A DNA stretch of 24,915 nt from positions 68,352-93,266 of the forward strand of contig NW_014577741.1 of NCBI RefSeq assembly GCF_000485595.1. The letters are read 5' to 3'. The position numbers and the translations under genes were made by a program. Positions 8,389 to 19,536 of the stretch are shown here, piece after piece. Under the pieces are notes generated by a model. That model made no database searches, had not been told where the DNA came from, and saw only the letters and a program-made list of their open reading frames with translations. Origin of the DNA: Priapulus caudatus. Its lineage: Eukaryota > Priapulida > Priapulimorpha > Priapulimorphida > Priapulidae. Numbering within the stretch: position 1 is the first letter of the stretch; each line of letters begins with the position of its first letter.

Positions 8389-11346
8389 GATTGGTGCAAG
8401 TGACAGCGCGTTAGTTTGGGTAGTAGCAGTACTGCGAGATTGCCACGTTCCTCGTATACGGTGTAGCATTTAGTATCTATTGTATCGGTTCTAATATATG
8501 TTTTTCTCTATAAGCACGAGTACGCCACGAGTTGTACCGCGATCAACTCACCTTTGCAACGAGACGCACGCAAACTCTACGCAACGCCATCGTACAGAGC
8601 GTTCGACTCCGCATGTTCACGTAAGTCGCACGCTTTCTTCTTCTAGCATAACGTATGCTCAAAACCATTTCGTAAATCCATTCGTAAATACATTCGTTCG
8701 TACGCCTTATAATTGCGTTAACCGCGACCGCGCCTAACGATTACAGTTGTTTCGTCACACCACTCTCGCCTCTCTCCATCCTCAGCCGCTCTCGCTCTCA
8801 CTCTCGCTGTTGGCTCACGCCTCAAGCGCTCTCTCCTCCACCTCCCAGTCTCAACGCTCTCCGCCTCTCTCACGGCTCCCACGCCTTCACGCTTCGTACG
8901 CCTCACCCTCACGCCTCGCGTACATCTTCACCCCTTCCCCCCCCCTCTTTAACGTTTTTAATCTGCCGTTTTACCGCGTGCTAACGCCCTTTTCGTCTCC
9001 GCCGCACGCCTCTTACACGGAAACGTTACCTTCTACTCACGCCCACTCGCTGATGCGGCTCGTTCGTAGCTGCCACTACTTACGCTGCCAGCGTACGCCA
9101 TCTCGCATCAGTACACGTACATCCTCCATAGCTGCTCTAGCATAGCAGCGCCAGCGTTACATAAACTATTCATAGGTATGCTACACGGTGCGCATAACAT
9201 TATATAAGCATACATATCGCGACACACGTCTGCCGAGGCAACGAATGAGCAGAATCCCTCTGCGCATGCGCCCTGCACATGCGCGAGACGTCCACTCCAG
9301 CCGCATGCTTTTCATAGCTACGCATCACGTCGCACCACACACGCAAGTCATTACGTCATCCGCATTTTCTCATAAGCGGATCAATACCATAGGCACACAC
9401 CTGCACGTCACGACTCGCCACTCGCATGCCATACGTCATTCCCCCCCCCCTCTGCTCTCTGCGCGCGCGCCGCGCGCGCCGCGCCGTTAACGTCTAGCAG
9501 CTAGCCTGCTAGGCTGTGGCTTGCTAGGATGAGGGCCGAGTCCCCTCTACGGTGCGTACCCCCAGCCCCCCACACCCGACCCCCCTCATCCTACCCCGTC
9601 CACAGCAAGGACATGAGCGTTCTCCGTTGCAACGAAAACCAACGCAAGCCACTACCACTATAGGATGTACGAAGCCGAGTAAACACAACGCAACAAGAAC
9701 ACGCAGAGAAAGACGAAGAGGACAAAAGAAGACGCTACTTCGCCCTACCCTACGCTCGCCGCATCTAGCATGCAGCACGTGCATCAACACATCGACGACT
9801 CGCAACAGGCCTGACAGCGACGACCCCCCCCCCCACCCATCTGCGTCGACAAGTGATTCACGGATCATCCGATCTCATTTCCGCTGCACGTTTCGCCGAG
9901 ACACCGCGACGATTCTCTGATCAAAGGAACTCCAACCAGCTACAGTCATACTACGCCGATTCGATGGCCGCTGTAATTCCACTGAAACAGTCAGGACACG
10001 CGGACATCGTCACTACCGCTCATACACTCCGAACGACCCAGAGCAGTAACTCAGGCCTCGAGAAGCGCCACACACTACGCGCGCCTGTGACGCCGAGATC
10101 GTCGCAACACGTACCGCTTAGTAACCCGCCAACGCAATGCATTGGCGTCGTGTCCGCCGAAGGACTACCACTGCTCAACGCCCGATGTCGGGTACACTTA
10201 CCCCCCCTACCCGCCTTACCGCCCGCACCTTCGCATGCACAATAGGCGCGATCGGCAAGCCGTCCCACGCCCGCAGAAGCTTCGCACGACGCGCGCCATT
10301 CAGCTCTTTGTCGACGCCTACGCCGGAACGCGCGCCCGCTTAAGCGGCGCATGGCTCCATTGTTGGCGCGCACTCTATGCTCACGAGGCACACGATAGGC
10401 AATGCGGCCACCGGCTAAACCCCACCATAATGCCCACTTAATATGCCCGCATCCAACTTCGTGCTCCTACTATGTGAGTACGAGCATACAGGTAGTCAGA
10501 GAACGCGTCGCCACATCTTATTCCGCCGAGACTTTTAGTTCGCTTCTGTTCTCCGCTGTTCCGCGTGCGCCATATATAGATATATAAACCTAATTCTCTA
10601 CCTCTTAGCAAGCGTATTTACGAGAACGATTGGCAGCCCGCCAAACAGCCGCCGCGTGCAAGTGTGATCCTCAGCGCCGCCGCCGCCTCGACGACTGTGC
10701 CGCTCCACATCGCAGACCTCGATGCCTCGACGTTCTAGCGGCCCGCCAGTAAGGCCCCCGATTCCTGGCCGCGGCTGTCGCCGCTTATGACGCTAGCTCT
10801 ATTGGCCCTGCCGCCACGACCACGCCCCGACATTTGGCTTCAGCTGGCATCCCGCACGACGCCGCACGCCCTGGGAGCTCACTGAGCCACAGGAGCTCCT
10901 GTCAAGCTCCACGCGCCGACGCATCACCCACTACGACTACGATTAGCAATTAGAGAGAAGGACTGCCACACCGCGTCGTGTCCCGGCCCGCCCAGCACGT
11001 CGGAATGTACGATTTCATGTATAATGATGTATATTGATGTATTGCCGTATTGACTGTGTCGACGTACTTAGGCTACTCACTTAGCCGTGTATTGCGCCGT
11101 TATAATGCACGCTCTGCCCGCGTCCGCAGCACATATAATCTAGTGCTGACATTTAGAGAAAAAAAAATTTCGAAAACGTATTTGTACCGTACCGCATCAC
11201 CTCCTTACACCTTCGTGTCACTACCCCCTTACTGCACGACTTTGGCCTACTACGACACGTTGCACCATCACTGCGCTTCCGGACGTGATTGCGCAACGTT
11301 ATCGCTCACAGTTGCGGACTTCCTAACGTTGGACCCGCGCAGTCAG
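8389..11346. other. C-rich interior of the LTR-like element, coding capacity unresolved
   Basis: The plus strand is strongly C-rich and CpG-rich. Open frames of 60-150 codons occur on both strands (for example 8747-9145, 9853-10245 and 11050-11511), but they are Ser/Thr/Pro/Arg-rich composition frames. I could not find a CCHC zinc knuckle, a protease DTG/DSG, a reverse transcriptase DD motif or integrase signatures. If one-base indels from sequencing are common here, as they seem to be in the flanking repeats, a gag-like frame could be hidden. Confidence 0.35.
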
Positions 11347-12017
11347 TGTAGGGAAGCGGCAGGCTGTAAAAAAAGCGCAGCTTCTCTACACTGCGTCTCC
11401 ACCGCGGCTTCATCTACACTGGCTTCCATACGTAGCGCCACTTGCCTAATTCCCGCGGCTCTGATTCAAGCCTCGCGCGCGGTGAGGCCCACATATATAA
11501 TGCACCAGTAAACGTGACGCTCGCGCGCGCATGCTTCGGCAATTAGCCTATAACTTTATGGGGCTTGTGACAGCAAGATGCGAGGCGACAAGCGACTCGC
11601 GCCTTCATCTCTAAGCATATCACGTCAGTTTTTCCCCCGCGCCTGAGCCTATTCCTCCTATTATGTTCCTTGTCTTTCAATCTTCCTCTACCTTCAAACT
11701 GTTCCACCTTCACCCCTGCGAGCTACTTCGCGATCACACGCCTTACCGTACGAGGTTACTGATTATTCGCGTACGAGTCTGGTGTATGTAGACTAATCTG
11801 TTCGCTTAGTTTCGTAGAGTGATGTAATTGTGTCTGATTTGAGCTTGAAATAGACAGCACGATGGAGTAGCTTCGATCTACTTGTGTTCGAGTTATCTAT
11901 CTGTGTTATCTATCTGGCTCTATATCGACGCAACCGTGTTCTACCCTATAATGAAACGGGTGCCACTATGCGCACCCACTAACCGTAGAGCCTGCGGAGC
12001 GGACCACGCCTTCCTTA
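11347..12017 (+). repeat. 3' LTR-like direct repeat
   Basis: Partner of 7748-8388. It has a clearer TATA box (CATATATAATGCACC, about 11491) and the same CAATTAGCC and CTGAGCCTATTC blocks. A 138-codon plus-strand frame that starts inside it (11882-12298) continues into unrelated flank and is not considered a gene. Confidence 0.7.
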
Positions 12018-12524
12018 GGACGTGCGTCGCGCTGTGCCGCGCGCGCGCTTGTGTCGCTGTGTTTCTATATCATTGTTATTATTTTACAGCTCAGTCTGAC
12101 ACCCTCTTCCAGCATCTACTGGATACGTTTAATAGAGTGCGCATGATAGTGTCACTTGGTGAGAGTCAGAGCCTCATCTTATACGTATTGATGCATCGTG
12201 ACATCACAATTAGGCCTGAAGTGATACATTCTTTTCAGCATTTATTATATTTATTTTCTGGGATATTTACACTATACCGATTTGGTTCCAAAATCTAAGG
12301 GGGCAGCTGTCATTTGCCCCTCCCAGAGGCTAGCTGCATCTGAACTATCCATATACATTAATTGCTTCACGAGTCCGCTGATCATATTTAAGGCTAGTGG
12401 ATTAGAATTAATAACGATGTATACTGACGAGCAATTATTTTTTGGTGTGTATATTCTGTGTCTTATATTTCTTGTTATTTTTGTCAGCTTTTTATCTCGC
12501 CGTTGACCTCATTTTAGAGTAGAA
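12018..12524. other. Region 3' of the minus-strand gene, no separate gene
   Basis: On the minus strand this would be the 3' UTR and downstream DNA of the gene whose exons end at 12611. On the plus strand a pyrimidine-rich run ending in TTATTTTACAG (about 12079-12090) resembles a splice acceptor before an open stretch to 12298, but nothing recognisable is encoded. Confidence 0.4.
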
Positions 12525-12610
12525 TTATTCCATTGGCAGAAAGGAGATCACTCGCGTCGCTGGACTGAGCAGGTTGTTTATCTGTACCAGCGTATCAGCT
12601 GTGTGATCGC

Positions 12611-12738
12611 TCATGTATTGCCATCTGCTCCTTCTGGACTCAACTTGTGACTGTCCATGTCTCTTGACATTTCTGCCATTCCAAGATTATACGACTCATT
12701 GCGTTTGTGTTGATTAGTGAGTGCAGCAAGTCTGGTCA
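12611..12738 (-). CDS. Last coding exon of an unidentified minus-strand gene
   Basis: The minus strand shows a splice acceptor TGTGTTTTTAG just before 12738. The first two bases (TG) complete the codon begun by a single A at the end of the upstream exon (13049-13259), giving ATG/Met, so the exon phases fit. Forty-one further residues follow (TRLAALTNQHKRNES at the start, KLSPEGADGNT at the end) to a TGA at 12611-12613. The composition is polar and soluble, with no signal or membrane segment. Overlapping the stop, in another frame, ATG at 12612-12614 opens 29 more codons of protein-like sequence (MSDHTADTLVQ ... SFLPME) to TAA at 12525-12527. One missing base would join the two, so the true C terminus may be longer. 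Confidence 0.65.
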
Positions 12739-13048
12739 CTAAAAACACACACCATAACCATCATTTATATCTCATTAATTCAGCAAACACACTTTATACT
12801 TATATATATATATATATACCCCTAAATCATAACTTTGGAGACTAAACGTCATTATTGTTTCTTCATCAGTTTCTGGTACATTTAAATGCAATATCAGGAG
12901 TAAGGACAAAAGATGAAACTCTAATCACGCGTTGCATAAGTACTCCGACAACCAAGGAGCTACGAAATACGTCGCAGAATGTCTATTCTCTTTTGATTCA
13001 AACCAGCAACCAATTATTACAAGCACGTGAAACCGACGAAAAACATAC
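12739..13048 (-). other. 310-bp intron with GTATGT donor and TTTTAG acceptor
   Basis: On the minus strand the donor ACAA|GTATGT (13043-13048 is the complement of GTATGT) and the acceptor GTTTTTAG (near 12739) are both canonical. Splicing joins phase 1 to phase 1. A TA repeat (about 12803-12819) lies inside. Reading through the donor instead gives only ten further codons to a stop at 13017-13019. Confidence 0.65.
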
Positions 13049-13259
13049 TTGTCGAGCCTATAGATGGTGTTGTTTTCAAAGCAGACGATTGTTGTATATG
13101 TGGCTCCACGTCTGCTGACTCTTCATCTGTTCCAAACTCGTACATCCTGGGTGCATCGCTGTTGTTACTGTCCTCGTGGCCTTCTGTGTCCTCTAGCAGG
13201 CTCTGCTCAGACGGGTACTCAAAATGGTCGTGCAGATTATCTCGGAACTTGATCTTCAA
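13049..13259 (-). CDS. Penultimate exon of a minus-strand gene; candidate PP1-docking motif
   Basis: The exon is bounded by an excellent acceptor on the minus strand (TTGTTTTCTCAACAG, just above 13259) and a GTATGT donor at 13048. It encodes 70 residues plus one base, starting LKIKFRDNLHDHFEYPSEQ, then an acidic Ser/Asn-rich stretch, then PSIGST. KIKF fits the protein phosphatase 1 docking pattern [RK]-x(0,1)-[VI]-x-[FW]. Such a motif followed by F-x-Y-P-S-E reminds me of the C-terminal region of the phostensin/taperin family of PP1- and actin-associated proteins. That link is from memory and tentative. Codon use and acidic composition are clearly protein-like, and no stop interrupts the exon. 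Upstream exons would lie at higher coordinates, but I could not identify them. Confidence 0.7.
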
Positions 13260-13264
13260 CTGTT

Positions 13265-14580
13265 GAGAAAACAATACGGTCGTGTGAAAATCAAGCGTAC
13301 AGTGAGGTAAAAAGTAAGCTTCCAACGGAGGTTTTTACACATTCCTCTCTGTCTGTTAATAGCCACCAAAAACTGTGACATTTTTTATGTGATTGTGGGA
13401 ACATATATTCAAACTACTGTATTTGTGCATTCATATCCACTGTTCATCAGATAAAACTATCCGTAAGCAATCGCACTAATATTTGGCATTGGTTGTTAAT
13501 AATGTCGAACAGGAAATGGTATTACGCTGGCATCTTGAAATAACCGATTCACTACTCATTAGTCATGTGGCATTCTTACAATAACATATAGGTGTAAAGT
13601 GTTCACAACTCAGTGCAACACATTTGTTACCAGTGTTTTCTCTGTCAACACAAACAAAGATTGATTGAACCCATTTAAACTCCCTTGTTATATAAATCTG
13701 TGTTTGTCTGGCACGATTGTATTCATATAATACAACACAATCATTTATTAGGCAAAGCACGATGAGGTGAGCGTTGGCTAGAGGGCTGGTGACAAAATCA
13801 CGTGACTTTAACTTTAAGTAACGATAAAGGGCACGCTGAAAAATCCAGGGTTGATTATTAGATTTCATCAACATTATGAATCCCACAGCTACTCGTGTAT
13901 TGTGCATGCTGAGCTATGATTCAATCAAAGGTTACAGGGACGCATAAGGAGCCAACAGGTATGCATTAGAGCAGAAAAAGCAGTCACGTAGCAAGATATA
14001 TTCACTGACTAGTTGCATTATAAAGCCGTAAGAATGAAATACTTTACGATAAATGTCTAAAAAGCAATGCATCAAAATTAATGGCTTGATTCAAAGGTGC
14101 TGCATTTTAACATCGGATTCTCAGCTTTAGGAATAAATTGATAATGAACAACTATTCATTAAATTTTCAATTTAAAGCATAATTAAAATTGCATATGGTT
14201 TGACGTCTGTCAGTCCTTGTGAAAACCAATCCACGGGCAAAGATGCAATAAACATGAAAACCAGAAAACATAAAAACGCGATCTTTTTTCACGTTTTCAC
14301 CATTTATTACTGTTACAATAATTCACGATCCCATCACATCATGGAATCATTGTTTATTACGCGTATGCGATGATGCATGCATTCAACGATGCGTGGTTTA
14401 TTAGAGGTAGATACCAATCAATACCAGATTTTTATATATATACACATGAACACACGCACACGGTTTTTCAGTTAAACTTTTTATTGTAGTATTCATTGTC
14501 CATATGCATGTGCCCACGATTATAACGGCTATCATCAATGTTTTTATATATATTCACTGCGTCAATTTTATAGCGATATA
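13265..14580. other. Intronic or intergenic stretch, no exon recognised
   Basis: AT-rich. If the minus-strand gene ending at 12611 continues upstream, this would be its intron. A 114-codon minus-strand frame (13563-13907) shows no family features or good splice borders. No RNA gene or repeat shared with the window was noticed. Confidence 0.4.
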
Positions 14581-14640
14581 ATGTATATATATATATTTAA
14601 AATTTATTATTTATTATAAATTTATATTATATATATATAC
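14581..14640. repeat. TA-rich simple sequence with AATAAA signals on the minus strand
   Basis: (TA)n flanks a block which on the minus strand reads AATAAATAATAAA (about 14603-14618). These are possible polyadenylation signals about 120 bp downstream of the carboxypeptidase copy that ends at 14733. Confidence 0.6.
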
Positions 14641-14732
14641 GCCAAATCTGGGTATACATACCTATCCAATATCTGGTGTATTAGATATGCATTTATACAT
14701 GGGCATACGCACTTATCCATGGCAGGCCAGAA

Positions 14733-16020
14733 TTAGATAATAGTTTTCGACGCGTTGTTCCTAATTAGAAACCCAGAATCTGTAATGAATCGGTTAAGCA
14801 TGTCCAATGTCTCTCTCCGGTTGGTCGTGGGTTGCATGTGCACCGCCCGCCGGCGGATGACCACCGTTGCGTAGAACTGCCTCCACCTGGCGGGGCATAT
14901 CCGCGATGTTCCGGTGTCGTTGGGTTTCACTCGCACCAGAGTGCGGTCCGCTCGGTGGTAGTCTTTCTGGTGGCGCCACTCGACGCTCCACAGGAAGTTC
15001 ATCGGTAGAGCGTTGCTGCGACGATGATGTCAGCCTGGCCGCTAACGATGATACCTTGTAGCGGTTCATGATAGTGCGCGAACCACGCGCTTCACGACTG
15101 GTGCATCAATGTCGTCAACTAGATGGATGTTCGACGATCGCGCCATGTTGAACGGCAGCGGCCCCCCACGTGGGACAGCGCGTCGCGTCGCCCGGGACAC
15201 GACGCGAGGTAGCCATAGAATGGTGTGGTCTCGTCATCAGCAGTGCTTAGCAGGTAGTTTGAAGTAGTTGTCGAAGCCGGTAATGTGTGTAGAGTAGGAT
15301 GGGTTACGGGGTGACGGTCGCCACCATTCCAGCAGCGCTGTCAAAGGACGAGGAACGCATCGCAGTGATAGAAGCTTGCGCGTGATCAGCGCCACCACCA
15401 GCGGGACGTCCGCCACGCGCACGTGCTCGCGCTGCCGCTCGTCTGGCCAGCGCCACCTCGGTAGAGCAGGTCAGCGTGACCGAACATCTTTCCCGGAATC
15501 TGCAGAGTCCGCCAGCGATAGCGACCGCCCTTCAGGTTTGATATGCGTTCGGCGGACGGGGTTGCGGCTGGATCGATTGACGTAGGCGAATCGCGGGCAC
15601 GTACTTGCCCGCGTACGACTCGCCACGTCACGTAGAAGTCGCGCGCGGCGGAAGTCACTGAAACAGCGTGGAAGAACTGCCGCGTGCCTCGTAAACGTCG
15701 GCCGGCGAACGTCGCGCTGCGTCGCGTGCGTAGCCGGCGTGTGCCGCCGTGAAGCTGAAACCCGTGCGACGGGTTGTCTCGACGATACAGCACCGAGTAG
15801 TTGCGCAGGTCCAGGCGACGTCGCTGCGGCTGCAGCCGCAGCGCCCGCGTCCACCAGAACGCGGCCCGTGCTCGCAGGAAGAAGCCCGTTTAGAGAGACG
15901 GATTTCCGCCGGTGGACCGCCTGCAGCCACGAGCAGCACGGGGCGCGTCGGGACGCCTCGCAGCGCCGAGAACAAGGGAAAGAACATGTTGCTGTCGTAC
16001 GTTGCTGTGCGTTGCTCTTC
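14733..16020 (-). pseudogene. CPVL: CPVL-like serine carboxypeptidase, intronless and frame-broken
   Basis: Serine carboxypeptidases of the S10 family (CPVL, vitellogenic-like) remove C-terminal residues of peptides in lysosome or secretory compartments. On the minus strand, reading across frame changes, I see in order: YDSNMFFPLFSAL near 15980; a damaged oxyanion segment PVLL-WLQ-GGP near 15930; LRNYSVLY, DNP and GFSFT with HAGYARDA near 15790-15730; DFYVT then GESYAGKYVPA (15592-15640); LKG and GLC near 15510; NPSYSTHITGFDNYF near 15270; NMARSS near 15150; the GQADIIVAA segment near 15030; and DMLNRFI near 14780. The catalytic Ser (15616-15618), Asp (15029-15031) and His (14838-14840) codons are all present. 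At least eight one-base indels break the frame, for example an extra base at 15625 just before GESYAG. The N-terminal fifth of the family is absent, and no intron interrupts about 1.29 kb. The copy is either a truncated retrocopy or a single-exon gene with poor base quality. Confidence 0.85.
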
Positions 16021-16454
16021 GCTCTGCCATCAGCTAATCAGCTAACAGATTTCCATCAATCGGGTAACGGTTTGTTTCCATAGTGTCTTTGCGGGTTAGG
16101 ACAATCGGCTGCATAAAGAGAAATGGAAAAGCAAACTTCGTTACCGTCTGCCTCATGAAACTTTAATATGGTTCTACCAGTTACGATATTTTCATAGATA
16201 TTCATTTCTAGGCACACTATCACCGTTAGATACGTAATGATATAGTGTCGACAATAATATAAGTGAACCTAAGGTACACCTGCAATAATGTTTTTTGCAA
16301 TTCAGCATTCTTTTAGAGTAAAGCTAGTTTACAGCGATGATATGTTCATATTGTTTACGCTTTTCGTTAAGCGCACTCTACTCACTGATTTACCTTTTAC
16401 TCTCTTCATTGCACTATTTCATGTTTTGCTCTGCTAACATAACATCAGACATAC
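16021..16454. other. Between carboxypeptidase copy and right arm, no gene seen
   Basis: On the minus strand CTGATTAGCTGATGGCAG (ending at 16024) immediately precedes the first recognisable carboxypeptidase codons. It could be a weak splice acceptor with a branch-point-like CTGAT, or chance. A faint echo of the 7205-7375 repeat may lie at 16140-16260. Otherwise nothing is recognised. Confidence 0.35.
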
Positions 16455-17579
16455 TTATGTTACGTTTTCGTATGTTGCGTTGAGTTTCTTTATGTTCGCC
16501 TTTGCGTTCTACACTGTCACATCTCTCTATAATGAAAATTGTACAGTTACTGTCATTATTTTACTACTTTTTTTGCTATGATAATTATGTTGTCGTATAA
16601 AAAATCATTGCATTGCTACTCTATATTCATTGAAGTAGCGTTTCATATTTTCATTTACCCCCTAACATATTCTTCAGGTTACGATATTCCCATAACAAAT
16701 TTTCAATTCCCAATCTCGTGGTTGACGTACGTTGCAATGTGGTGGTACTTCATGATAGCTTTACATGTTACTGTTATTGTACGTTACGTTTCCTAACATT
16801 ACGTCTTGGTCAATTCACATCGTACAATTAGAATTTTCATGAAACTTACAGTTACAGTCAGTCTTACACACCATCGTATTTATGTACTCGTTTTAAAACT
16901 CATTGCTCAACAACTACACTGTCGAGGTAGAATTTTTTATTCTCTCCTTTCTGTTTTGGTGGCGCAGAACCAAACACCAACATATGGATAATTAAAATGC
17001 AATGATCTGATAGCCTTTCTCTATCGTAACATTTCTCGAGCCATGCATAGCTAGGTAAATGATCATGAAATTTACGAGATTAAAAATAGTTCATACATTT
17101 GATCTTACCACAAACGAGGGATGTATGAACGTTGGATATTATCACATTTAATTACATGGTTTCTATGAAATACCGTTGTATAACCATGCTGAAACAAGGT
17201 AAAAGGGGCGCGTGCACGATGTGTGAAATCACGCGACCCGTCTGTACTTTTATTACGTTGGCGCGTCTATATACATAGTTTACCTTTTGCGACGCCCATG
17301 TGGCTTATGTGCTCGCATCTGCCTTCTCCTCCTAGAATCAGGCTGATTGTTCGGTCGAATCCGATGGTAACGCGCCGGTTTCTATAACGTTAATGTTAAA
17401 TGATTGTGCCAACAAATGAGTGCCTTCTAGTTTACTCTGTGTGTAAACCGTAATTGTTCTCGGCATTAACTCGAGTTATTTTGCACCTTATGTATCACAA
17501 TGTGATGCACAGATTTACATGTAAGAGATGATGCACAAATCTTCCTCAAAATCCCCCCCCCACACCTAATTAACGCCAC

Positions 17580-17748
<169 letters not shown>

Positions 17749-18861
17749 ATTCATATATTTATTCATTATATTACTTCTATATTTTTGCATAATCATTTAT
17801 TTGTTTGTTTATTTATTTGTTAAGAAATAGAGGGAAGCGAGAGAAGCAGCGAAGATAAAAGCGTTAGACCATTCCTAACGTGTGATAGTCATAGTTAGGA
17901 TGCTATTACTTTAATCTACAGTAGTGTGTAACCGCCCAAGCTTATTTAGTGATTTCTGCTTCTTCTTCTTAGCATTTCTGATGAGAAAAAATCTAACAGC
18001 GAAACACAATGCTTGAAGTAGCAGCTTGAGAGCGTTGCTATAATCAGTAGGTATAGGCGTTGCTATGGTCCCCGCACGACATTGTTTTATATGTATAGGC
18101 CTAATAGGCCATTTGTTGTTGCGTAATAGGCCATTTGTCGATTTTGTGTCTGCGCGCGTGCATGTGTGCGTGTGCGCGCGCGTGTGTGTTTTTGTGAAGT
18201 AGACAGCGCAGACTCACGGGTGGTTTGATACGAAACACATCTGTGGCATGTCCTCACTAAAACTATCTAGCTAGTCCTAGCTAGTCCTATAAGTTTGCGA
18301 TGACATGGCAGATTATAGCGTTACATCTTTGAGCGCGCACGCGTTCTATGTACTAAAAGCATTTATATTTTCCTGAAATTGTCTGTTCAAAGTAGAGAGC
18401 GCACGCTTTCAAGTATTTTGTTGACGTAACGTAGTCGTAAGGTAAAAACGTACTGACCGCGATAAAGATATAGCTGAAAATATAGAAATATATGAGCTAT
18501 ATTTATTTATTTCGAAAGTCTTCGAGAACATATCCCCTTATTAGGCTTTATAACAACAGAATGGAAATTAACAGTTAAACGATGATATGTAAATACGATG
18601 CAATATGCATGGGCGTTACCATGGTGACTAATAAATAAATTAACGCAAGACAAATTTTGCGTGTTTTACATGCGCGCCCAGTTGGCCGGCGTACGTAGGC
18701 GCGAATGGCTTTGAAAGTTTACTCATTTAGTCGTGTTGCACAATCGAGTTGGGTGTTGCCACTAAACTAGTGCTGCCACGTTGCGGTACCCTCCCTCCAC
18801 GCCCGGGGGATAGCATTACCCAATCGGGGTAGCCATGCAACTAGCACAGTGAGCGTCACAT

Positions 18862-18911
18862 CTGCGTCACGGGTTCACGACTGCGCATGCTCGACGTTTA
18901 GATGCCACTCA
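18862..18911 (+). repeat. 50-bp direct repeat, copy 1
   Basis: Forty-six of 50 positions match 19487-19536. The shared core is GCGCATGCTCGACGTTTAGA followed by TGCCACTCA. The repeats lie 625 bp apart in the same orientation inside the right-arm-specific insertion. Confidence 0.85.
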
Positions 18912-19486
18912 AAGTCGACACGTGTCGGGAGCGCGTGACCAATAGCAGCTGCTATGCTATGCTATGCTGTGATGTCTATGCTGTTGTTTTGCACGCGAGA
19001 CACCTATCAACATTAGGTAACATTACCAACTTGTGTTTCTTGGTCTCGGCCGTTGTTCACTGCTAGTGTACATAGTGTCTGCCGCTGTCCACAGAGCTAG
19101 ATAATGGACAGCAAACCACACAGGCAGCTCTCTTTCGGCATGCAGGATTGAATGTATTCATTAATTTCATTAAAATCAATTTAATTAGCTAACGTTTAAT
19201 GTGTTTAAGGTCACTCAAGATATGCAGCAATGATATAATATAAACTACTTAACGGCGATAAGACTTTTAGATTTACATAAAATATATAGCACAGTAAACC
19301 CGATTACTTCAAAAATTACTAAACCGATAAACTCAAATGATTTCCGATTCTATGTTTTGGTGCTATAATCATTTTTTATTTCACTCTATATTTTTCAATC
19401 ATTATCATTCAATTGCTAGTTTATAGACCATGAATGTAATACACTATTACGTATAGTCCCACAAAATACATTTAGCTGCCACACAA

Positions 19487-19536
19487 CTGCGTCAAGGGCT
19501 TACGACAGCGCATGCTCGACGTTTAGATGCCACTCA
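19487..19536 (+). repeat. 50-bp direct repeat, copy 2
   Basis: Partner of 18862-18911. It ends a few bases before the insertion border (about 19541), so the pair may mark one end of a mobile element and an internal duplicate of that end. Confidence 0.85.

Larger units (their letters stand above)
7748..12017 (+). mobile_element. Candidate small LTR-retroelement bounded by direct repeats
   Basis: Two direct repeats of about 640-670 bp (7748-8388 and 11347-12017) enclose about 2.96 kb of C-rich DNA without a recognisable gag or pol frame. Both repeats begin TGTAGGGAAG, as LTRs usually begin with TG. Directly inside the first is TTGGTGCAAGTGACAGCG (from 8391), in primer-binding-site position and starting with the usual TGG. 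Against the call: no purine tract sits just before 11347, neither repeat ends in a clear CA, and no target duplication was found. A non-autonomous LTR element is the best reading. A segmental direct duplication is the alternative. Confidence 0.45.

Noticed and set aside
8498-10587. A dozen frames of 60-132 codons on both strands in the C-rich interior
   Set aside because: They are Ser/Thr/Pro/Arg-rich and overlap each other on both strands, with no motif of gag, pol or any other family.
13563-13907. 114-codon minus-strand frame
   Set aside because: No recognisable family, and no good acceptor or donor in phase with the exon at 13259.
15739-16083. Plus-strand frames of 98-114 codons
   Set aside because: They are antisense shadows of the GC-rich carboxypeptidase copy on the minus strand.
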